NCBI GenBank assembly: GCA_016199325.1
Contig: JACQGW010000376.1
Location: 1-9,800 of the forward strand
Length of the DNA stretch: 9,800 bases
Direction of reading: 5' to 3'
Source: Chloroflexota bacterium
GTDB lineage: Bacteria; Chloroflexota; Dehalococcoidia; JACQGW01
The notes under the pieces were generated by a model. It searched no databases and was not told the origin of the DNA. It saw nothing but the letters and a program-made list of their open reading frames with translations. A program made the translations under genes and the position numbers. Shown here piece after piece: positions 5,948 through 9,800 of the stretch (within the stretch, counting starts at the first letter, position 1; every line of letters starts with the position of its first letter).

Positions 5948-6016
5948 GACCGGCGCACTCACGTGCGCACTACGAACAGCGTCCTCGTTCGTAATGCGCA
6001 CGTGAGTGCGCCGGTC
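5948..6016. repeat. Head-to-head pair of GTAG-type REP-like palindromes
   Basis: Arms 5948-5977 and 5987-6016 are complementary at 29 of 30 positions (the only mismatch is C5970/A5994) around a 9-nt loop. Each arm read outward is GTTCGTA-GT (or AT), then stem GCGCAC, loop GTGA, stem GTGCGC, then CGGTC. So each arm has its own 6-bp hairpin preceded by GTAG (GTAA in the right copy), the layout of REP elements, and the two inverted copies make a BIME-like unit. It could also act as a bidirectional terminator between the tautomerase and transporter genes. No RAYT (REP transposase) gene is in the window. Confidence 0.75.
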
Positions 6017-6080
6017 CCCCGAAACACTGGATCCATTCGTCAAGGAGAATGAGCGCCCATCGTGAGCCAGGAGCTTCCCG

Positions 6081-6108
6081 GTTCGTAGTTGGCGCCTCAG
6101 CGCCCGGT
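6081..6108 (+). repeat. Third GTAG-palindrome copy with a different stem
   Basis: GTTCGTAGT is followed by stem GGCGC (6091-6095), loop CTCA, stem GCGCC (6100-6104) and CGGT. It has the same head and tail as the copies at 5948-6016, but the stem sequence differs on both sides so pairing is kept. It lies about 110 nt before the transporter start. Confidence 0.6.
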
Positions 6109-6215
6109 TCGTCGGTTCCAGGCAGGATCGGCCTGCTTTGGCAGCCTTCCCTGGCGCCCGAGAGAGCGAGTCGGTGTGGGCAGTCGCCCCATCTTGGTGG
6201 ACGGTTCGGACCAGC

Positions 6216-7532
6216 GTGATTCCCTTCCAGACGATCTTCTTCCTCTACATCCCGCTCGCCGCCAGCAACCTGATGATGAGCGTCTCCAACCCCATTATCA
6301 ACGCCTTCCTGGCGCGCCTGCCCGAGCCCGAGGTCTCGCTGGCGGCGTTCGGGCTCGTCTGGAGCCTGGGCGTCCTCATCGAGAGCCCGATCATCATGAT
6401 TCTCTCGACCTCGGTCGCGCTCGTCAAAGACCGGCGATCGTACGTCGTGGCGCTGCGCTTCACGACCGGCCTCGCCCTCATCTTGAGCGCCCTGAGCGCC
6501 GCGGTTTACTTCTCGCCGCTGTACGACCGACTGGTTCTCGACCTCATGTCCATTCCGGAGAACGTCGCCCGCGCGGCCCAGCCCGCGGTGCAGATCATGT
6601 CCTTCTGGACGCCTGCCATCGGCCTCCGGCGCCTCTACCAGGGGATCCTCATCCGCAATCGTTTCAACCGGCTCATCGCCTTCGGAACCGTCGTGCGGCT
6701 GGTGGTCCAGGTGCTGGGGCTGGTCGCCGGCGCGCTGTGGACCGACCTCTCCGCGCCGATCATTGGCGCGCTCACGCAGATCGCCAGCGCCACGGCCGAG
6801 GCCGTCGTCGTCATGTGGTGGGCGCGGGGCGTCGTGGTCAACGAGGTGCTGCCGCGGGAGCCGGAGGGCGCGCCGCTCACCTACGGGCGGCTAGTCGCCT
6901 TCCACTGGCCGCTGGCGGCGACGAGCGCCATGCGGGTGCTCATCCAGCCGATCATCGCGGCCGGACTGGCCCGGATGGCCGATCCCCAGATGACGCTCGC
7001 CGCCTGGCCCGTCGCGCTCGGCACGGTCATGCTGCTCAACAGCTTCACGATGTCGATCCAGGAGCTGACCATCGCGCTGGTCAAGGACGAGGCGTCCGGC
7101 CGCTCGGTTCGTCGCTTCACCCGCACCATCGGTCTGGCGCTCGGCGTCATTCTGACGGCGGTTGCCTTCACGCCCCTCGTCGACCTCTTTCTGACGCACA
7201 TCATGGGCGTGGGCCCGGCCGTTCACGACTACGCCGCCGCCGCCATCCGCTGGCTCGTCGTGCTGCCGACGCTGATGGCCCACCTATCGTTGTTTCGCGG
7301 CCTGATGACCGTCCGCTGGCAGACCAGCGCCGTGCGCACGGGCATGGTGGTGCACCTCCTCACGCTCGTCGGCACCCTGACGGCCGGCGTGCTCGTGGGG
7401 CAGGCGCCGGCCCTCATGGTCGCCGGCCTGTCAACCATCGCCGCCACCACGACAGAGACCGGCTATCTGGTGTGGAAGTCGCGCCAATGGACGCCGTCCC
7501 CCACCATCGCGCCGGCAACCGCCGAACCGTGA
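6216..7532 (+). CDS. MATE/MOP-type membrane transporter, ANKH-like
   Basis: Integral membrane protein, about 438 residues, with around 12 hydrophobic segments in the two-half layout of the MATE/MOP flippase superfamily. By eye it is closest to animal ANKH (progressive ankylosis protein, an exporter linked to citrate, ATP and pyrophosphate). Shared layout includes IPLAASN near the N-terminus, SLAAFGLVWSL (41-51), SVALVKDR (66-73), RLVAFHWPLAATSAMR...QPI at about 225-246 (ANKH: KMLSFWWPLALILATQR...RPI) and RGLMTVRWQT. The substrate in bacteria is unknown. The start is uncertain: GTG at 6216 puts the first helix at the N-terminus and overlaps the stop of a small upstream frame (GTGA); TTG at 6138 or GTG at 6174 would add 26 or 14 residues. 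None has a strong ribosome site. The aminotransferase and LysE exporter genes follow on the same strand. Confidence 0.85.
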   Translation: MIPFQTIFFLYIPLAASNLMMSVSNPIINAFLARLPEPEVSLAAFGLVWSLGVLIESPIIMILSTSVALVKDRRSYVVALRFTTGLALILSALSAAVYFSPLYDRLVLDLMSIPENVARAAQPAVQIMSFWTPAIGLRRLYQGILIRNRFNRLIAFGTVVRLVVQVLGLVAGALWTDLSAPIIGALTQIASATAEAVVVMWWARGVVVNEVLPREPEGAPLTYGRLVAFHWPLAATSAMRVLIQPIIAAGLARMADPQMTLAAWPVALGTVMLLNSFTMSIQELTIALVKDEASGRSVRRFTRTIGLALGVILTAVAFTPLVDLFLTHIMGVGPAVHDYAAAAIRWLVVLPTLMAHLSLFRGLMTVRWQTSAVRTGMVVHLLTLVGTLTAGVLVGQAPALMVAGLSTIAATTTETGYLVWKSRQWTPSPTIAPATAEP

Positions 7533-7534
7533 AC

Positions 7535-7591
7535 GAGTGATGAGTGATGAGTGATGAGTGAGGTCCGTCTCCCCTCTCAGCGGGAGAGGGG
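7535..7591. repeat. GAGTGAT tandem run and CCCCTCTC hairpin
   Basis: GAGTGAT occurs three times in tandem at 7535-7555, followed by GAGTGAG (7556-7562). Next to it CCCCTCTC (7571-7578) pairs perfectly with GAGAGGGG (7584-7591) around loop AGCGG. Both are repeat types seen in spacers of many environmental genomes. They fill the 73-nt gap between the transporter and aminotransferase genes, so the hairpin could trim or attenuate read-through. Its weak tail and lack of a T-run argue against a strong terminator. Confidence 0.65.
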
Positions 7592-7605
7592 CCGGGGGTG
7601 AGGGT

Positions 7606-8991
7606 ATGACAACACGAAGCGCCATCATCGGGACGAGCGGACTCGCGCAGGGGCTGCCGCAGCCGCGGCCGGCGATCGTGCGCGGCGAGGGGATCTATCT
7701 GTGGGATGACCGGGGCCGCCGGTACATCGACGGCTCGGGCGGCCAGTCGGCGGCGACGGCCATCGGCCACGGCGTGCGGGAGGTCGCCGAGGCGATGGCC
7801 GCGCAGGCGTTGCGGGTCGCCGAGGTGCCCAAGCACTACTTCACCAACCCCGCCCAGGAGGAGCTGGCGCGTATGGTCGCCGACCGCGCGCCGGGGGATC
7901 TCAAGCGCGTCTGGTTCGTCTCAGGCGGCTCGGAGGCGGTCGAGAACGCCATCAAGCTGGCCCGACAGTACCAGATCGAGGAGGGGACGCCCTCGAAGCA
8001 CCTCGTCGTCGGCCGCTGGCAGAGCTACCACGGCGCCACCATCGGCACGCTGGCCGTCGGCGGGCACGTGCTTCGCCGCCGCCACTACCAGCCCCTGATG
8101 CACGACGCACCCCACGTCGAGCCGGCTTTCTGCTACCGCTGCCCCTTCGGCAAGGTGTACGAGAGCTGCGCCGTCGACTGCGCCCGATCGCTGGAGCGGA
8201 CGATCCGTCTGCTCGGACCGGAGAACGTCGCCGCGTTCATCGCCGAGCCGGTCGTCGGGGCGGCGCTCGGGGCGGTCCCGCCACCGGATGAGTACTTCCC
8301 GATGGTCCGGGAGATCTGCGATCGGTACGACGTGCTGCTCATCGCCGACGAAGTGATGACCGGAAATGGGCGGACCGGGCGGTACTTCGCCCTCGAGCAC
8401 TGGGGCGTCGTGCCCGACGTCATCGCGACGGCGAAAGGGCTCTCGGGGGGCTACGCGCCGCTCGGCGCGATCATCGCCCGCGAGGCGATCATCGCCCGCT
8501 TCGAGGCGAACGGCTCCTCCTTCGTCTCGGCGCACACCCACGCGGGCAACCCCGTCGCCTGCGCTGCCGGCATCGCCGCCCTCAAGTTCATCGACGCGCA
8601 CAACCTCATCGCCAACGCCCAGGCAATGGGCGACCGCCTGCTCGGCCATCTTCGCGCCATCAGGGATCGCCATCCCATGGTCGGCGACGTCCGCGGCAAG
8701 GGGCTGATGGTGGGGCTGGAGCTCGTCCGGTCGAGGACGACGAAGGAGCCCTTCCAGCCAGAGCTGAGCGTTGCCACACGCGTCTTCGAGGCGGCGCTGG
8801 AACGTGGGTTGATCACCTATCCAGGTCGCGGGACCGTCGACGGCCTGCTCGGAGACCACCTCAAGCTGGCGCCGCCGCTTGTCATCACGGCCAAGCAGGT
8901 CGACGAGGTCGCCGCGATCCTCGAAGGGGCGATTGCGGCAGTCGAATCGGAGCTGGCCGGGGTCATGGCAGCCGGGCCGGCCGCGAGCTAG
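7606..8991 (+). CDS. Class III PLP-dependent aminotransferase
   Basis: Fold-type I PLP enzyme of the omega-amino acid:pyruvate/4-aminobutyrate aminotransferase family; it moves an amino group between an amine or amino acid and an oxo acid. 461 residues from ATG 7606. Seen: SGGSEAVENAIKLAR (cofactor phosphate region, 106-120), HGAT, FIAEPVVG, ADEVMTGNGRTG with the PLP-pyridine Asp248, catalytic Lys277 in TAKGLSGGYAPLGA, and C-terminal YPGRGTVDGLLGDHLKLAPPL. This last motif and the insert CYRCPFG...SCAVDC (Cys 176, 179, 188, 192) place it in a subfamily usually annotated only as 'aspartate aminotransferase family'. The open frame extends upstream to 7558, but those codons read through a spacer repeat, so ATG 7606, just after GGGGGTGAGGG, is preferred. 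Substrate is unknown. A LysE-type exporter begins 4 nt after its stop. Confidence 0.93.
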   Translation: MTTRSAIIGTSGLAQGLPQPRPAIVRGEGIYLWDDRGRRYIDGSGGQSAATAIGHGVREVAEAMAAQALRVAEVPKHYFTNPAQEELARMVADRAPGDLKRVWFVSGGSEAVENAIKLARQYQIEEGTPSKHLVVGRWQSYHGATIGTLAVGGHVLRRRHYQPLMHDAPHVEPAFCYRCPFGKVYESCAVDCARSLERTIRLLGPENVAAFIAEPVVGAALGAVPPPDEYFPMVREICDRYDVLLIADEVMTGNGRTGRYFALEHWGVVPDVIATAKGLSGGYAPLGAIIAREAIIARFEANGSSFVSAHTHAGNPVACAAGIAALKFIDAHNLIANAQAMGDRLLGHLRAIRDRHPMVGDVRGKGLMVGLELVRSRTTKEPFQPELSVATRVFEAALERGLITYPGRGTVDGLLGDHLKLAPPLVITAKQVDEVAAILEGAIAAVESELAGVMAAGPAAS

Positions 8992-8995
8992 CGCC

Positions 8996-9682
8996 GTGGG
9001 CCTCGCCACCGCCGGTGAGCTGGCCGGCTCGTTTGGGGCGGCCTTCGTCCTCGGCTTCTCCATCGGGATCATCCCCGGCCCCGTCATGCTGCTGGCGCTG
9101 GGCCAGGTGATCCAGCGCGGCTGGGGCGCCTGGCTGCTTATCCAGGTGGCGACCGCTCTGGCCTGGGCGCTCCTGGCGGCGGCGATCCTCGCCGGCTACG
9201 GCCCCCTGCTGGCGCTGCCCGGCGTCCGCCCGGCCATCGCGCTCGGCGGAGGGGTCGTGCTGTTTCTGCTGGCCGGAAGCCTGTGGCGAACGTCTCGACG
9301 GCCCCCGCCGTCGATCGTCCTGGCAGCCGTGACCTCGGCGACGGCCCCTGCGACCGACGTGGCCGCCGCTCCACGATCAGCGCTCGGCCCGTTCAGCCAG
9401 GGCTTTGGCGCCAGCCTGCTCAATCCGGCCGCGGTCGTCTTCTGGCTGACGGCCGGCGCCGCCATGCTCGTCGCGGGGCAGGCGGCGGCCGGCCTCTTCG
9501 GGATCGCGTTCGTCTTCCTGGGCATCGCCTGCGGCCAGGCGGCAGCGAACGGCGTCGTCGTCGTCGGCTTCGTGCGGGCCAGCCGCCGTTTCGGCTCCGT
9601 CGCCTACCGGCGCATCCTGGTTGCGCTGGCACTCCCGATCGCGCTGTTCGGCATCCGCATGCTATGGGACGGGCTGAGGTGA
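8996..9682 (+). CDS. LysE/RhtB-family amino acid exporter
   Basis: Membrane protein, 228 residues, about six helices. LysE-family members export amino acids or related compounds, probably driven by the proton gradient. Seen: the N-terminal signature GFSIGIIPGPVMLLALG (20-36, PGP at 27-29) and the second-half signature QGFGASLLNPAAVVFWLT (135-152), with a variable Ala/Pro-rich cytoplasmic linker at about 98-132. The GTG start at 8996 lies 4 nt after the aminotransferase stop; the longer open frame upstream is only the shadow of that gene. Tight spacing suggests co-translation with the aminotransferase and export of a substrate or product of it (inference). The exact substrate cannot be told. 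Confidence 0.9.
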   Translation: MGLATAGELAGSFGAAFVLGFSIGIIPGPVMLLALGQVIQRGWGAWLLIQVATALAWALLAAAILAGYGPLLALPGVRPAIALGGGVVLFLLAGSLWRTSRRPPPSIVLAAVTSATAPATDVAAAPRSALGPFSQGFGASLLNPAAVVFWLTAGAAMLVAGQAAAGLFGIAFVFLGIACGQAAANGVVVVGFVRASRRFGSVAYRRILVALALPIALFGIRMLWDGLR

Positions 9683-9785
9683 GCGGCGTGGCTGGCGAAC
9701 AGGAACCGGGCCTGTAGACCCCACTACGCCAACAGGAGTACCGGTGCATGCTGCGGTGCGGAGGCTGCGGAGGCGGAGCGCGCAG

Positions 9786-9800
9786 GTTCGTAGTGTACAC
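9786..9800 (+). repeat. Truncated fourth GTAG-palindrome copy at window end
   Basis: GTTCGTAGTGTACAC matches the head GTTCGTAGT of the palindromes at 5948-6016 and 6081-6108, followed by what would be the left stem (GTACAC). The window ends before the loop and right stem. Its position after the LysE gene is again intergenic. Confidence 0.5.

Larger units (their letters stand above)
5734..6048. other. Repeat-rich spacer after the tautomerase gene
   Basis: No gene is supported here. It holds ATGCGTC twice in tandem (5784-5797), a 13-nt tandem duplication (5828-5853), a 14-nt partial palindrome copy (5897-5910) and the large inverted repeat at 5948-6016. No clear U-tract terminator for the tautomerase gene is seen. 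Confidence 0.6.

Noticed and set aside
6089..7540. 483-codon plus-strand frame overlapping the transporter
   Set aside because: Translation is Arg/Pro/His-rich without hydrophobic segments; the overlapping frame encodes a recognisable multi-span membrane protein.
7921..9087. 388-codon minus-strand frame over the aminotransferase
   Set aside because: Shadow frame rich in Arg, Asp and His; the plus strand carries an intact PLP enzyme.
9748..9800. Start of a small Cys/Gly-rich protein at the right edge (MLRCGGCGGG)
   Set aside because: There is an AGGAG upstream, but the frame runs straight into the REP-like repeat and only 17 codons are visible; not enough to call a gene.

Overview
The window is a G+C-rich, densely coding piece of bacterial chromosome. 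It has a bacterial phospholipid gene (plsX), a thioredoxin/thioredoxin reductase pair, a bacterial selenocysteine tRNA, a two-component system and a small transporter/aminotransferase cluster. Spacers carry several kinds of short repeat: GCCAAG runs, AGC-heptamers, GAGTGAT runs, and GTAG-headed palindromes. This style of spacer is common in Chloroflexota and some other G+C-rich environmental lineages, so a Chloroflexota-like host is my best guess, but nothing here proves it. No phage, IS, plasmid or CRISPR element is visible.

Layout: (1) 1-2485, plus strand: plsX, then thioredoxin and a thioredoxin reductase-like flavoprotein as a tight pair behind its own sigma70-type promoter. (2) 2486-2777: a terminator hairpin that overlaps a second promoter, an array of AGC-type heptamer repeats forming a large hairpin, and the selenocysteine tRNA gene (selC). 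(3) 4980-2802, minus strand: OmpR-family response regulator, histidine kinase with a methionine-rich sensor loop, and a small SHOCT-domain membrane protein, running convergently towards selC. (4) 4981-5550: a gene-poor spacer with opposed promoters, leading to a small 4-oxalocrotonate tautomerase-family gene (5551-5733). (5) 5734-6215: a spacer with REP-like palindromes. Two copies are arranged head to head as a near-perfect 69-nt inverted repeat, with another copy just before the next gene and a truncated one at the window end. (6) 6216-9682, plus strand: a MATE/MOP-type transporter that looks like a bacterial relative of animal ANKH, a class III PLP aminotransferase, and a LysE-family exporter 4 nt downstream.

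How the parts relate: the trx pair should form a redox couple, but the reductase lacks the usual NADPH signatures and may use another electron donor. The two-component system and the SHOCT protein look like one regulatory unit, possibly for copper or envelope stress (inference). The last three genes suggest metabolism and export of an amino acid or carboxylate. No complete new defence or mobile system is seen. The most unusual points are the atypical reductase, the ANKH-like transporter, the GTAG palindrome family, and the selC promoter built into the trxB terminator.
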